From Atherix ibis (Eukaryota; Arthropoda; Insecta; Diptera; Athericidae), in assembly GCA_958298945.1 (NCBI GenBank), contig OY282607.1, forward strand, positions 75,384,868 through 75,448,867: a stretch of DNA of 64,000 nt. Direction: 5' to 3'. Position numbers and translations under genes: made by a program. Of this stretch, positions 22,220 through 34,100 are shown in pieces. The notes beneath the pieces were generated by a model, which was not told the origin of the DNA, made no database searches, and saw nothing but the letters and a program-made list of their open reading frames with translations. Within the stretch, counting starts at the first letter, position 1. Each line of letters begins with the position of its first letter.

Positions 22220-22265
22220 TTATGATTCAGATATCGTGAAATTCTTGTTCTTCCTTTCTTTGCAG
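22220..22265 (+). promoter_or_regulatory. Strong splice acceptor-like tract preceding a hairpin
   Basis: The tract aaattcttgttcttcctttctttgcag, ending in AG at 22264-22265, is the best polypyrimidine-acceptor signal in this part of the window. A donor-like GTATTATG lies about 50 bp upstream after a short ORF (ATGTGTGACTCACC...). No longer coding sequence follows. It may mark a non-coding exon. Confidence 0.3.
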
Positions 22266-22396
22266 TCCAAGAATTCCACTATACTCATACTATAGCACCT
22301 AACTAATAAAACAAAGCATTCTTGGACTTTTTAAAGCAGATCATTAATCGTAAAAGTACTGCTGAACTTTTACGATTAATGATCTGCTTTAAAAAG
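22265..22396. repeat. Nested inverted repeats: 10-bp outer pair and perfect 31-bp hairpin
   Basis: 22327-22357 and 22366-22396 are perfect 31-bp reverse complements around actgctga. The first C of the left arm is also the last base of an outer pair, gtccaagaat (22265-22274) and attcttggac (22318-22327). The hairpin arm includes gcagatcattaatcgtaaaa. It resembles a pre-miRNA-sized fold, but the perfect match also fits a recent palindromic duplication. Confidence 0.85.
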
Positions 22397-23305
22397 AGGA
22401 AAATGTTCCACAATTAATTTTATACTATACGAGTATACGAGTATTTTACGATTTAGTTTATACTTAACAAGAATCTAAATGTGCTCGTAATTTTTCCTTG
22501 TAATGAATTTAAATATGATTAATTAATAAAAAGAGTGCATTTTTTAAAGTTAGAATTAAGTGATTAGCGTTTTAATATAATCAAATCAGAAAACGCTGAT
22601 AAATATCACTTAAAATAATATTTTTAATTAAGATTTTGTAAGCACAGTTTTTTTTTAAATTATTTGATTTAAATTTTTTATCTATGAAAAGTATTATCCA
22701 ACAAAATATTTTTATTTAGTGAAAAATTAAGAGAATTTCTTAAAAACTGAATTAAAAAAATCTTTAAGAAATTAATAGGACAGTATTTTTGTAGAATTAT
22801 TAAATTAAAAAAACTATAGACAACTTACCCGACTTCTTAAATTTCAATGACTTTAAAAATTTAGTTTTTATAAAATATTTTCCGCTATAAGCTAAGTAAG
22901 TAAGTCTATTTAATTTATTGATTATAATCAATCTACAGAATTAAAAAAAAAGCATAACTTTTTTATTTTTTTATAATTTTAATTCATATTCTAAAGTCTG
23001 TCATTAGACAAAGTGATTAATGTAATAGAAGTGAGTACCTATGGTACTAACTTCTATGATGGTTGACAACTAAAGAGTCAACAATATAATTAAAAAGCTT
23101 TTTGTGTGATTCAGACGGGAAATCTTTCAACTTTAAATAAGTTTTATTACTTTAGAAATAAACTGAACACCAACGTTGTCTTGTCTCACTTAACCGTGTT
23201 CAATATAGGGATCCTTCAAAGAATCATTTACAAAAAATTGTATTGACTGAATTTAAAAAATATTGAAAATGAAAATAATTTTCACTACCTAGGATGCCTT
23301 TAGTT
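22397..23305. other. AT-rich spacer with one short hairpin
   Basis: A 15-bp inverted repeat with one mismatch (atagaagtgagtacc at 23025-23039 and its partner at 23043-23057) is separated by 3 bp. A short duplication of ggatgcctttagt lies at 23291-23322 next to the mariner relic. No gene was recognised. Confidence 0.5.
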
Positions 23306-24037
23306 GTTCGCTGGGATGCCTTTAGTAATGCCCACCAGATATTATACACTTGTGCCAAAGTTTTTTCTAATCCTCGAAGCACTTCAAAAAATCATTTTTT
23401 GTGATCTTGTTCAGCGAAGCATCGTCCTTTCATGGGGCTCTTCAGTTTCGGGAACAAGAAAAAGTCACAGGGGGCCAGATCTACGGAATACGGTGGCTGC
23501 GACATTATTAGTGTGTTTTTTTTTGGCCAAAAATTCGCGCATAAGCAACGATGCGTGAGCAGGGGCGTTATCATGGTGCAAAAGCCAATTTTTGTTCTTC
23601 CACAAATTGTGGCAAAAACTCATGATGCACCACGCCCCTGCAATCGTCTGTTGTTGATGTGCTCGGGCGTCCGACACGCTTTTCATAGTTCACATCTTCT
23701 CGACCTCTGAGAACATTTTGTGCCCCCGATAAACGTTACTTCGGTCCAAGGTAGCTTCACCATATGCCACAGTCAACATTCGGAATGTGTTTGCGCAATT
23801 AATTTGGTTTTTCACACAAAATTTGATAAAAGAATCTATTTTTTGGAATGGGCAAAAATCGAAGACGAGCCAAAACACACGTGCAAGCAAAGCAGCTGTC
23901 AAAAATTAACTGAACATACAAAATTGCCGAACTTGTTGGCGTAAGTGAGAGACATGAGCACCAACATAACGCCACAAAAAATCGAAAATCGAATATACGT
24001 AACCCGCGGAAATTCAAAATTTTTTAAACAGACCTCG
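23306..24037 (-). mobile_element. Mariner deletion derivative, 3' terminus lost, keeps DNA-binding domain
   Basis: The right end (24037, followed by TA) is the family 5' end. The left end lacks the TIR and starts within the 3' part (cccaccagatattatacactt). On the minus strand the transposase begins with the N-terminal region (IKFCVKNQINCANTFRMLTV, then EATLDRSNVYR). It jumps after GRPSTST into DDCRGVVHHEFLP and again into LWKNKNWLLHHDNAPAHASL, then FLFPKLKSPMKG. The deletion removes the segment holding the first catalytic Asp. Several frame breaks are present. It is complementary to the copies at 9641 and 48252, which lack the N-terminal domain. Confidence 0.85.
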
Positions 24038-24039
24038 TA

Positions 24040-24705
24040 TAAAATATGTTAAGGCTGTAAAACTGGAAGTTTTTGGTTATAAAATCAAAAGTGTATAAAA
24101 AAGCTACTTTTTCGATAATTTATGATCATTTATATAACTAGACGAACTTGATTTTCAAATAAAATATTATATAAAAATAAATTATTTTATTGTATTTTAC
24201 ATTAAAAATCATATTTAATGTATTTAACTTGAAAATTATTTATATATTTGAATATTTAATAACATTAAATTAGTTTGTTTTCTAATTTTTGCTTCCAACT
24301 ATATATGAAGTTTTAAATCAAACTTTTTAATTTGTGGCCTAATTTGCAATATCAAGAGTTAATTTATAAAAATTATAATTTAAGGCAGGTCCAAAATATT
24401 AAATTATTATAGATCTAATTTATTGGTGGTTGCCAGATTTTGAAAAAAAAAATATTTGAGGTCTTTTAAGTCATTAAAGGAAATTTGTATATTTTTATTA
24501 TCTATTAAAAGTTATTGTACATTTAAATATTATTAACCTTATCTTATTAGTCTTTAAGGTATACTTATTACTATATATGAGTGAAAGGCAAAATTTTTAA
24601 GGTCAATATTATTAGAAGTATGATTTTTACAAAGTATTTGAAGTACAATGGTATTTCTACTACTAAGTATAAGTATAATATTTTCTAAAATAAATATAAT
24701 TGTGA
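24040..24705. other. AT-rich spacer, nothing recognised
   Basis: No ORF, no transposon motif and no repeat beyond A/T runs. Confidence 0.5.
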
Positions 24706-24772
24706 CCTACAAAATATTCTGCCCAGATTATTTGTAGAAAAAAGAAAGAACTTTGGTAGAATATTTTGTAGG
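24706..24772. repeat. Perfect 15-bp inverted repeat, 37-bp spacer
   Basis: cctacaaaatattct (24706-24720) and agaatattttgtagg (24758-24772). It lies about 160 bp left of the heat-shock element cluster. It could be a hairpin or a relic; no function is inferred. Confidence 0.75.
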
Positions 24773-24930
24773 AGAAGATTTTATAAGCAGAAGGAAATGT
24801 TTGCAATAATATTCCAATTTTTGTGTTCTTCAAATTTTAATAATTATTTCAACTTTTATAAGTTTCTTGATTTTTTATAATTTATTTTTAACATATACGT
24901 ATTTTTACGACGTAGCATGGTGCTGGCGTG

Positions 24931-25006
24931 TTCTAGAACATTCTAGAAGAGCGGTTCCAGTGAGTTACAGAATCTTCCAGAAAATTCAATTTCGGAATGG
25001 TCTAGA
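24931..25006. promoter_or_regulatory. Heat-shock element cluster (HSF binding sites)
   Basis: Two perfect four-unit HSEs are seen. 24931-24948 reads TTCTAGAACATTCTAGAA (TTCnnGAAnnTTCnnGAA). 24970-24987 reads GAATCTTCCAGAAAATTC (GAAnnTTCnnGAAnnTTC). Further half-sites follow: GGTTCC at 24954-24959, and GGAATGGTCTAGAAGC at about 24994-25009. HSF trimers bind alternating GAA/TTC units, and such arrays are diagnostic of heat-inducible insect promoters. Direction is uncertain. To the right lies a GC-richer leader-like stretch without a TATA box; to the left, on the minus strand, TATAAAAG is at 24860-24853, about 70 bp away. Confidence 0.8.
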
Positions 25007-25036
25007 AGCACGGTGGGCCGGTGCTCGCCTGCAAGT

Positions 25037-25294
25037 GATTTTAGTCTGAACAGCAATTCGGGAATGACTGGTTGAAGTCGGGGTATTACTAGAACGAATG
25101 TCGAATAAATTCAGGAAGTGTTAACGAGAAAGGCTATTAAATGATCGGTTAGTTAAGTAGATCATAGAAATACAGTGTGAACTGGAAATACAGTGAGCGG
25201 ATTCAATTAGTCTTCGAGCGTCCTAAACAAACAAATACTTATAATCTATTTGTGAAACTATAACTTAGCTAAATAAAGAAAATCCTAAGTATGT
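25037..25294 (+). ncRNA. Possible heat-inducible non-coding exon
   Basis: This follows the HSE cluster and is much less AT-rich than the surroundings. It contains only ORFs of a few codons (MTG, MSNKFRKC, MIG), so it is not a coding exon. The direct repeat gaaatacagtg occurs at 25167-25177 and 25184-25194. It may end at a donor-like GTATGT (25295). A TATA-less leader with several short upstream ATGs does not look like a typical Hsp70 or Hsp83 leader. A heat-shock lncRNA comparable to fly hsr-omega is one possibility; a diverged leader of a coding gene is another. The start is a guess. Confidence 0.25.
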
Positions 25295-25479
25295 TATTAT
25301 TTACTTATTAATATAACTTTTTGCTACTGTGAAATATTAATCAGAAGTGTTTTTAAAAATAAAAATTCTTTCATAGAATACAAATATCGATATACGAGGT
25401 CAATTTGGCAACATTGCAGATTTCCTATCCACATGGCTTGAACATTAGTTAATAAGCAATGTTTCCGTATATGTGGCTG

Positions 25480-25850
25480 TGAAAACCCACAAATGAATAT
25501 AGTGTAGCCATTCTATCGGTAAAAATTAACTGTTTGTGTGCATTTTGGTATGGAGGTGTCATTCTTTGAAAATGAAAAAGGAGCGACCATTTTCATAACC
25601 GACTTTATTGGCTTGAACTGAAATGTTTCAATCTGGACCATATGTGGTTTTAACAAAGAGGAGCCACAAGCTATAAAAGAAAATTTGGTGATATTAATTG
25701 GCCTTCAAAATCGTCCGTTTTTTTACTCAACTTTTAGAGTATTCAACGAACTAACATCCTGTGAAATGTTCGAAATAGTCATAAAAAATTATCTCGAAAG
25801 GGTCTTCTTCCTGCCATATGGGTGATTTTATATTTTCGTTAGAGGTCCAA
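25480..25850 (+). pseudogene. IS630/Tc1/mariner-superfamily transposase C-terminal relic
   Basis: Plus-strand frames give FFENEKGATIFITDFIG, then a break, and then, after some 130 bp, EMFEIVIKNYLERV and a degraded C-terminal tail. This is the arrangement of DDE_3-type insect transposases (FFEN.AGD.VTV, then QQDGA.CHTA, then VIENFL.RV). The central catalytic motifs are unreadable. A terminus-like tatacgaggtcaatttggcaac at 25391-25412 may be its left end. Confidence 0.45.
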
Positions 25851-26379
25851 GCAACATAATAAAATAAATATTATATCAAAATCTGAATTCTAAATGTGTT
25901 TTATTTAACTTTACTATCCGAAGCACAAATTGGAAAATCCTTTATTAATTCTAGATATTATTGCTGGTATCCTTGATTATCCTTAATTATATTATTGGTA
26001 TTAATAAGTAATAACCGTTTACTTATCAGATTATGAGTTCTATATAATTTCTAATATCTAATTTAAATTTTTTTAAAGATATTTATTTAATTAGGAGTTT
26101 ATAACTAATAATTATAATTAAGCGGGTAAGTGCTTTATTACAATTGCAATGCGAACACTGCACTATTAATATTTTATAGCGTTAAATACCTACATTAATT
26201 GTGGTAGCTTATTTTAATTAGGTAATGAATATAAATCGTTTATTTAATTGTGTGATAAAACGTGTTGATTGTCCAAGAATCATGGATATACTTTTTTTAA
26301 ATTGACGAAAAATATGTGTTTTTATTTATATTGAAACTCTTTTTGTTTTTTGGTTAATCTTGAGAAGGTTTTTGTTTGG
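25851..26379. other. AT-rich spacer, nothing recognised
   Basis: No ORF or repeat supported. Confidence 0.5.
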
Positions 26380-27290
26380 TAAAATTTTGTTTGTATAAAA
26401 ATAATTGCTTGTAAAAAATAGGAACGTGCTGCACTTGATATCCATCTTCTTTATAAATGCTATTTTAAACTTGGTGAATACTTGTCTTAAGTAGATTCAA
26501 CAGAAGTTCTGTTTTCTTAAGAAATTCACGATAACTACTGCTATTTACTGAACTGTGTTGACTGAATAAAAATGAAAGTGAAAAAAATTATTTATGAAAT
26601 GATTGCTCGTCACTTGTGGGTTAGCTGAAGAAACTGAATACCTCATGCATGAACTGTAAAAACTCTTATAGAGCTCTGAGTGGAGTCTGCATTGTTGTAC
26701 TAAATGGGAGTATTAGCCAGAGTTTGATGTAAATTGTATGTTCTGTTGGCTATTAGAAATCCCTTAGCAATTGTACAGTCAGACTAAGGTTTTGAGATAT
26801 AAAAACTTTTGTTTATTTGGCAACTTGACTGGCTACTTGGTGTCTTGAATAAGCTGAGTGATGTGCTAAGAAAGGGTAATTTTTTTTTCTTCACATCGTA
26901 CAGTCATAGGCAATTGTAAGCGACTATATTGCAAGTTTAATGTCTGAAATGTTGTAAACGTCTCTCTATGTATTGTATGCTGTATTTGGTATTGCATTAA
27001 TGGTGAACTGTACTGATGTCTATTAGTGCATTTTATATTAGGCTAGGTGATATAAGAGTTGAAAAGATTGAATTTCGCGCTTGTTTTTATATTTCGCATT
27101 TCAAGTTTTGATTTCAATTCAGTTTCGGGCTTGAGGCCATTACAAAATTCACGTTTTTGCCGTAATCCAACCGGTTTCAAGTCAAGGCGCTTGCTTTTAT
27201 AAAAAGATTTAAAGATTTACGTTTAGTTCCCCCGGACTGGGGAATTTTGTTTTCCAGTTTATTAGGCCTAAGACGTTTCCTTATGATTAT
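26380..27290. other. Balanced-composition stretch without ORFs
   Basis: This is clearly less AT-rich than its flanks, with segments such as tcccccggactggggaatt (about 27228) and ttcgggcttgaggcc (27123-27137). Stops occur in all frames on both strands, so it is probably not protein-coding. It lies 1.1-2 kb downstream of the possible heat-shock exon and could be a second non-coding exon, regulatory DNA or an old transposon. Confidence 0.3.
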
Positions 27291-29269
27291 ATATTATTAT
27301 TAGGTCTTATAGGATTTTATTAGATTTTATTCTATATTTTCGTATTTATTTAGTAAACATATTTGAAAGAGTATGATTACGATATTTATTTGAATCAAAA
27401 AATGTAACAAGTTGGTATCAGTTGGGAATATTAATATTCCTTTTAGACAAGTTTCTATATTGCACAATATTTGAAATCGGAAGTAAGTTTATCTATTATT
27501 AATTACAATTTAGGAAATAGACTAAAAAATTTAATAACATTTGTTTTAATTTTTTTTTTATTCAATTGATTTCTATTTAAAAAACTGAGCTCAATAAAAA
27601 TTATTTAATATTTTTTGTTTAATAAATTAAAAATAGAAGAAATTTATATATATTTTTTATATGAATTAAATAAAATAGTCAACTTTTGTGTTTATTTTAA
27701 GAATTCGTAAAAAGTTCTGATCATAAAATTTTGCATTTTAAGCTCCTCAATAATTTTTATTTTTATTTCAAATAATTTTTAATGATCTATTCGTATATCT
27801 ACTTTTTATATGTATGTTACAAAACATGCCATCTTCTAAAGTGAATAATGTTATTGTATTTATTGACAGCGTTTTATTAAAGCTAACTTTAATATTTAAT
27901 TAATAGTAATAAAAATAAAAAATTTAATAATATATTCAATTTTGCATGTATTCTTTTTTTTTGTATATTGCGCAATTTAGTAATCCTGATATAATATCAA
28001 TATTGTTTATTATTTAATCTAAAATATATCACATAATATCAAAAGTTTAATACTTCCAATATTGAATAGATAAATTAATTTATAAATTCAATTTAACTTT
28101 TAAGTTTGAAAATAAAATTAAAAAAAATACAATATTTGCGATTTTTGTTTTTGTATAGGTAAATATAAAAAATAAATAATGTACATTGTATTGTGTTAAA
28201 TATTTTTTATGATAAAATTTTGTTTTTTTTTGTGATTTTTTTATAAAAAAAATACAAATATCTTAAATGTATTGTAGCTGTATTATAGTAAAATCAGTCA
28301 TGGAACTTTTACGATTCAGTGATTTTTTCGGTTTGTCTATAGTAAAATGACGACGCACCTTAAATTTATTCTCAAGTCTTTTACTTAATCATGTCCGGAC
28401 ATAACATGGAAATAATTTTTTTATAATTCATTTTATTGATGAAATTGTACAATATTTTTTTAGCAAAAGAAAACTCGGAAGTGAAATAATACTTCTATTG
28501 CACTGATATAATTTACCCAATGTATAAAAATAACTTTTTATGCATTTTGATAAAGACATATCAGAGTCCATTATAGAATTAATTTACATAAAAAGCAGAA
28601 AGCTCAATAAAAATGCACGATATTCTAATTTCGTTCGTGGAAGTTATAAAACTAGTAATTGAAAATATAGAAAAAAAAACAATTCATGACCAAGGCTTTT
28701 TGTACATAAATTAAATTTGCTGAATCTTATAACTTATGATAAAAGCTATGACTTTGCTGGATCATTAAATGTTTTTTAATCTATAAAATAAATGTTAAAT
28801 ATGCAAAATTTCGTGAGAAAAAGATTCTATATCAGCTAAAAATCACATATTTTCATTAATTTTATATTTTTGCTTATAAAACTGTTTGTAGATATATTAA
28901 TTTAATACAATTTTTTTCAAACAAGTAAAAATTAATAATGCAAAAAAATAATATTTATTTATTTGAAAAATACAAAATTAATTACTATGAAAAAATAATA
29001 TTTATTTATTTGTATTTATTGTATAATAAAAATATTTATAAGAAAATCTCATAATAATATTTAAGTACAATTGATAATAACATTATTTATATTTTAAATG
29101 GATTAGTATAATAATAAGTTGGTAAAATATTTTTTTATAAAAATCTTAAATAAATTAATTTGAATTTTGTACGATTAGTAAAAAGATAAATTGTTTATAA
29201 ATATACATAAAAAATAATTATTTTTTAACTTATTGGACTGTTTAAAGTTATTTCACAAAAATGTTTCAG
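27291..29269. other. Extremely AT-rich DNA, nothing recognised
   Basis: A/T homopolymers and TAAATA-type runs; no ORF supported. Confidence 0.5.
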
Positions 29270-29880
29270 ATATACATACTACGAGATGTGGTAAAAAAGT
29301 AATCAGACTAAATATTGTTGGAGGCATTTTTTCCAATATTCAGAGCAGTGCTGGTAGCCTTCACCTCCTCAGTTACACTCCTGTGGAAGTTATCGGTAGT
29401 ACTAAAATGGCGTCCCATCAAGTGTTTTTTGATCTTAGGGAAGAATAAAGAGTCACACGGATTAAGATCAGATAATTAAGGGAACTGGTGCTTTACATTG
29501 GTGAAAATTCTTTTTCCGATAAGAACTTGTTGATGGGGATGGCCATGTGACAGAGAACATTGTCATAGTGGAGCATCCAAGTGTCTCATCTAATACGAGG
29601 AACCCTTTTTCTGAGTCTTTTTAGACCTTGTTTCTAATTATAAAGGTTTCTTATTGATGGAGATGGTTGTGTGGCAGCGGGGCCTTATCACTATAAAGCA
29701 TTCAAGCATCTGCAATATCTGATCTGACGCGAAAAAACCTTTTCTTCAGCCTTCTTAGATTTTCTTCATAAAGAGAAGTCCTTTTTATAAAGAAGTCCTT
29801 TAAGATTCTACATATTGATCAGTATTTGATATTCAAGATCTCTACTTCTTCCAATGTATCTCGAAAATGTTATATACGAA
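29270..29880 (-). pseudogene. Two adjacent fragments of a mariner-superfamily transposase
   Basis: Fragment 1 (about 29270-29590, minus strand) reads WMLHYDNVLCHMAIPINKFL, the second catalytic Asp region, then, after a frame change, LNPCDSLFFPKIKKHLMGRH and SVTEEVKATSTAL. The order matches HHDNA...YSPDLSPCDFFLFPKLK. Fragment 2 (about 29640-29830) repeats the sequence around the second Asp (ttgatggagatggttgtgtggcagc against ttgatggggatggccatgtgacag), so two copies are broken up here. Stops and frameshifts throughout; no TIRs found. Confidence 0.6.
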
Positions 29881-30849
29881 TATTAATAAGAAATGTACAA
29901 AATTACACATTGTTTCTCTAAATTTTGCTGTTCCATTTTTTCTCTCATTACTTTTCTCTCACACCTCATATTTCTTCTTAAAAAATATTTATTTTAAACA
30001 ATTATTAATTTGCTAATAATAAAATATAAAATTAAATATGTACTCATACGAATATTGTGTTTATATATAAAATCAGAAAACAGTTTATGGTCACGAAAGT
30101 CACATATTCTACAATTACAAATAGAAGAATACGAAAATCATTCTTATTTTAAGTATGGTTGAATAAAAGGTAGAAACCTAAAACCGGAAACAGAATATTA
30201 AAGACTTCCCCTGAGCGGCAAACTTCCCCTGAGCAATATGTGTAGAATTATTCAGAAGTTGGTGTTTAATCCAACGGTTTTTTGATAGCTATAATACTAT
30301 CTTGATATTTGTAGATTCTTTTTCACAGACCAAGGCACAAAGGCAGGCGAACACAGGTACTTATTTGAATGAATTTAGTTACTACTTATTGGCTTTTAAA
30401 AAGTTGGTATAAAAGAAGATTTAAATTTCATTAGTTTATTTAAAAGGTAAGAGTAGATATGGCGACGTGACTTGTTTTCAAATTCATTTACGGGTCCCAG
30501 AGGGCAGATGGGACACGCAATGCACATTTTAACGACACTGTAAACTTGTTCGTCGATGATTATCACCGAGTGTGATAACCCTTAAATATATCTAATTACA
30601 AGATCACTTTTCCATTCAATATTACGTTCATTCTGGAATATATTTACGAAAATATTTCATTCTAAAAAAATACTTACGACTATTTAATTGAAAAAATACA
30701 ATCAATGAAATATTAAAGATATTCTTTTTGCCTAACTTCAATATTGATAGGTAGTAAAAGAGAAATTCTTTTATAACACATTATTTGAATTGATAAAATA
30801 AGTTGGAATATTTTCGTTTGATTCAGTAATTATTAAGATTTGAATCTAC
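29881..30849. other. Spacer with small GC-richer patches
   Basis: A short direct repeat, acttcccctgagc, occurs twice in 30206-30240. A patch at 30490-30590 (gggtcccagagggcagatggg) has no ORF. Nothing else was recognised. Confidence 0.4.
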
Positions 30850-31140
30850 GAAGTGTTGTTGCAAAATAATGAGACTGATTTTTAATACATTATAGACAGA
30901 ACCAAAATGATGACTTTTCAAGTATATTTTGATCTTGGCGAACAAAAGAGTCACATGACTTTGATCAGGTGAATAGAAGGGCTGATAAACCCCAGGAACA
31001 CCTTTTCCCGACACAAACCAGTTGTTATGGTAGTGCATCCAAGTGACTGCAATCTCAGATCTGATGCAAGAAAACTTATTCTAAACCTTTTAGAAACTTC
31101 TTAATGAACAAGTCAAGGAGGACCGAACGTAGGAGCCATG
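30850..31140 (-). pseudogene. Third fragment of the transposase seen at 29270
   Basis: The minus-strand frame MHYHNNWFVSGKGVPGVYQP, then FYSPDQSHVTLLFAKIKIYL, contains a diverged YSPD motif and the following FAKIK segment (compare FFPKIKKHL at 29.3 kb). The nucleotides agatctgatgcaagaaaac match the flank of fragment 2. It ends in an undetermined GC-richer patch (31120-31270). Confidence 0.5.
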
Positions 31141-34100
31141 GATAGGGGAAGCCTGCACGGTTCCCAGATAGCTCTCAGTGGTGACACTTTCATTTCTTTT
31201 CTGCCACACTGTCTGCGCAATCTCAAATTTTACTAGCAGTTATCGCGGACGTAGGAGGAGTTCAGAATCGAATGAATTTTTGATTGGTATTATAGTTTTC
31301 GATCGAAGTGACTAATCTTCAATTATGTCATAATAGAAACTTATTGTGCATATTATATTTTAATATTACAAATTAATTTCATTCCGTAATTTAAATTTTT
31401 TTTTGCAATATTTTATGAGTCAATTTTTTTAAAAATATTTTAAAAGTTTACAGATAAATAATAATAGTTCTGTAACTATACTATCGATTTAAAAAAGTTA
31501 CTCGAAAAATAACACTTATTATTTTTAATATTGTTACAATTCTTAAATTTTAAATATAGTAAGAACTTTTATATTTAGATGTTTTTAAGTTTTCTTTTAA
31601 CATCATATTCTAGCTTCTAAATAGGAACTAGCTTATCAGTCTTTACTTATAGCCGCTTTTTAAATAATTATCTATTGGCTACCATAAAAGTTTTTTTGTA
31701 TGACTGCCAACATTTTTTGGAGATTTTATTTATTTGTTTTATGCTTAATGAACCGTTTCATTAACTAATTAATGTTTTGTAACAGTATTTGTTAATTGTT
31801 TTTTTTTAAAATTACTCAATATGATTATTTTAAAAATTAAATAATATTTAATTAGTTAAGAGTACGTGCATGTTTACAATTTTATAGTTAAACTAAATTA
31901 TTTAATATACTCGCAGATGTATAGAAAAAGTACCAATTCTGACTATTATCATAATTAAGTCTACAAAATACAAAATGTGATAATGTATATAAATAAACTG
32001 ATAATTTATTAAAATTTAAATCTGTTTAATTGATTAATAAATGATTATCCTGGATTTTATTTTAATATCTATAAGAAATAAATTCTTTGAATTCTCTTAA
32101 AATAGATACAAATTTTTTTTTAAATATATATTTCGTCAAATAGATTATACTAAATTCCACGTGGAGTGCATTTGTATGCAGAGAATAGTTTTCATTTGAT
32201 CATAAATTTATTTGGGATAATTTTTGTGCTTTTGAATGTGATGATAAATTTATTGTTGTTTTTAAATCTGGATAAATATAGATTTTTAATTGCTTTGATG
32301 AAACTCTTATGATATTATAGTAGTTATTAATAGGATATGGTTTAAGTTTAAAATTGTTTGCACGTGGAAAAAAGCAATATTTTTTTATAAAAATCAAAGA
32401 AAATTATGAAGGAATTTTTATTTTTATGAAACAATATTTACGTGAATAATAATTTATATAATTCAATAATTTGCATAAAGAGGTTTTTAATCAGAAAAAA
32501 AACTTTTATAACCCAAATGCTTAATTATTTTTTTTTTTTAGTATTTTTCAAATAATGTTAATTATTAACTTTTTCGTAGTTCAAAAATTGATTCCACAAT
32601 AATTATAGAACTTAATAAGATTATTTATAATAAAAATAATGTAAAAATTTCAATATATTAACTAAATAAATAAGTATCTTATATTTTTTACTAAAAACTA
32701 CAAAATTATACATATCAAGCTGATTAATATAATTAAGTGAGAAACATGACCGCGAATATACACAAATGATGGCAAATTTTACTATTGAATAACAATTAAC
32801 ATCATCTTATATGATTTAGTAGTGTTAAATCTGCATATCTAAGAGCTATTGTACTTTTGTTGATATAAAACAAGATGAAAATCAAATTACGTAATATAAT
32901 TCCATGACGTACAAATAATTTGTCCCACTTTTTTATCTTCGAAAAAATTATGTGGAACATAGTTTAGTGTTCATATTGATGAAGGCTTTAGTCTAGTTTT
33001 GCTAAAAAATTTCACCTTCTATCAGATATTATGATTAAAAATAAATATTTTGACTAGAAATAAAATAAAATAAAAATGAATTTTTATGTGCATTTATATA
33101 TTATTATGTAAAGTTTTATTAACAAATCTAATCGGAATTTTTTTTTTGTTGCATTTAATTTTAATCAAATTCAGTTCAAAAGCTCATATTTATAGGTATT
33201 ATTATTTATTAAGAATGTAAAAAGTGTATTATTTTTTATCGTCTAAAAATTTTCGAAATTTATTTACTTAATTAATAATTAATATAGGCCCTGTGGCTAG
33301 ACAAGTTACTTATGCTTACATATATTTAGTCAACTAATATGATATAATATGAGAAGAAATTTGTCTTATTATGAAATGTTCAATTGACTACATAATAATG
33401 CTCTCAAGTATTAAGTAGGAATCGGAAAGGTCGATTTTAGTTTTATGTGAAACTAAAATTAGAGTTTAACCGATACAAAATTAATCAGAAATATATATTG
33501 TTATCGAATATGATTTTTGAATACCATAAAAGAAAATATTTTTATAATTAGAAAAATTAGCGATTTTTAAATTTCCCAAAACTTTAAGGATTTTTTAATT
33601 GCTCCAAAACTTTAAGGATTTTTTCATTTGTATTGATTTTAGTTTCTAGATCGCAGTCATCCCTCATATATTGCAAGTTAATATTAGAAAATAATATTTT
33701 TGGTGCATGAATAATGAATTTTTTTTATAATTAACTTTTAAAATATTTTGTAATTTCTTTTTGGGTAATGTGTCGTTGGTAGTATATCACTCATATTTGT
33801 ATGGTAAACTCAAAAGTGAACTCAAACGACAAATAGCAAAAAAATAAAAATATATATAAATGATTTGATTCTTATTATAAGAAATTTTATAAGGCAAATT
33901 TTCTGAAAGAATATTTAATGCAATCATGAACCAACTACGCAATTATTATTTATTGATATTTATGCTATGAAAAGAAATGTAGACATTTGATTGACCTTTC
34001 ATCAATGTCTATGATTGATGCCTCTGATAAATAGTTGAGCACTCGTTATTAAATAAAATACAAAAATATCAATCGAAACCAAAGACTATCGATTCACAAA

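Noticed and set aside
23432..23944. Several overlapping ORFs on both strands
   Set aside because: They are sense and antisense pieces of the mariner derivative at 23306-24037.
24867..25049. Plus-strand ORF across the HSE cluster
   Set aside because: No ATG context or homology; its frame simply runs through HSF sites.
31130..31270. GC-richer patch sharing gctctcagtggtgaca with 46690-46730
   Set aside because: Similarity is short and imperfect; too little to define a repeat family.
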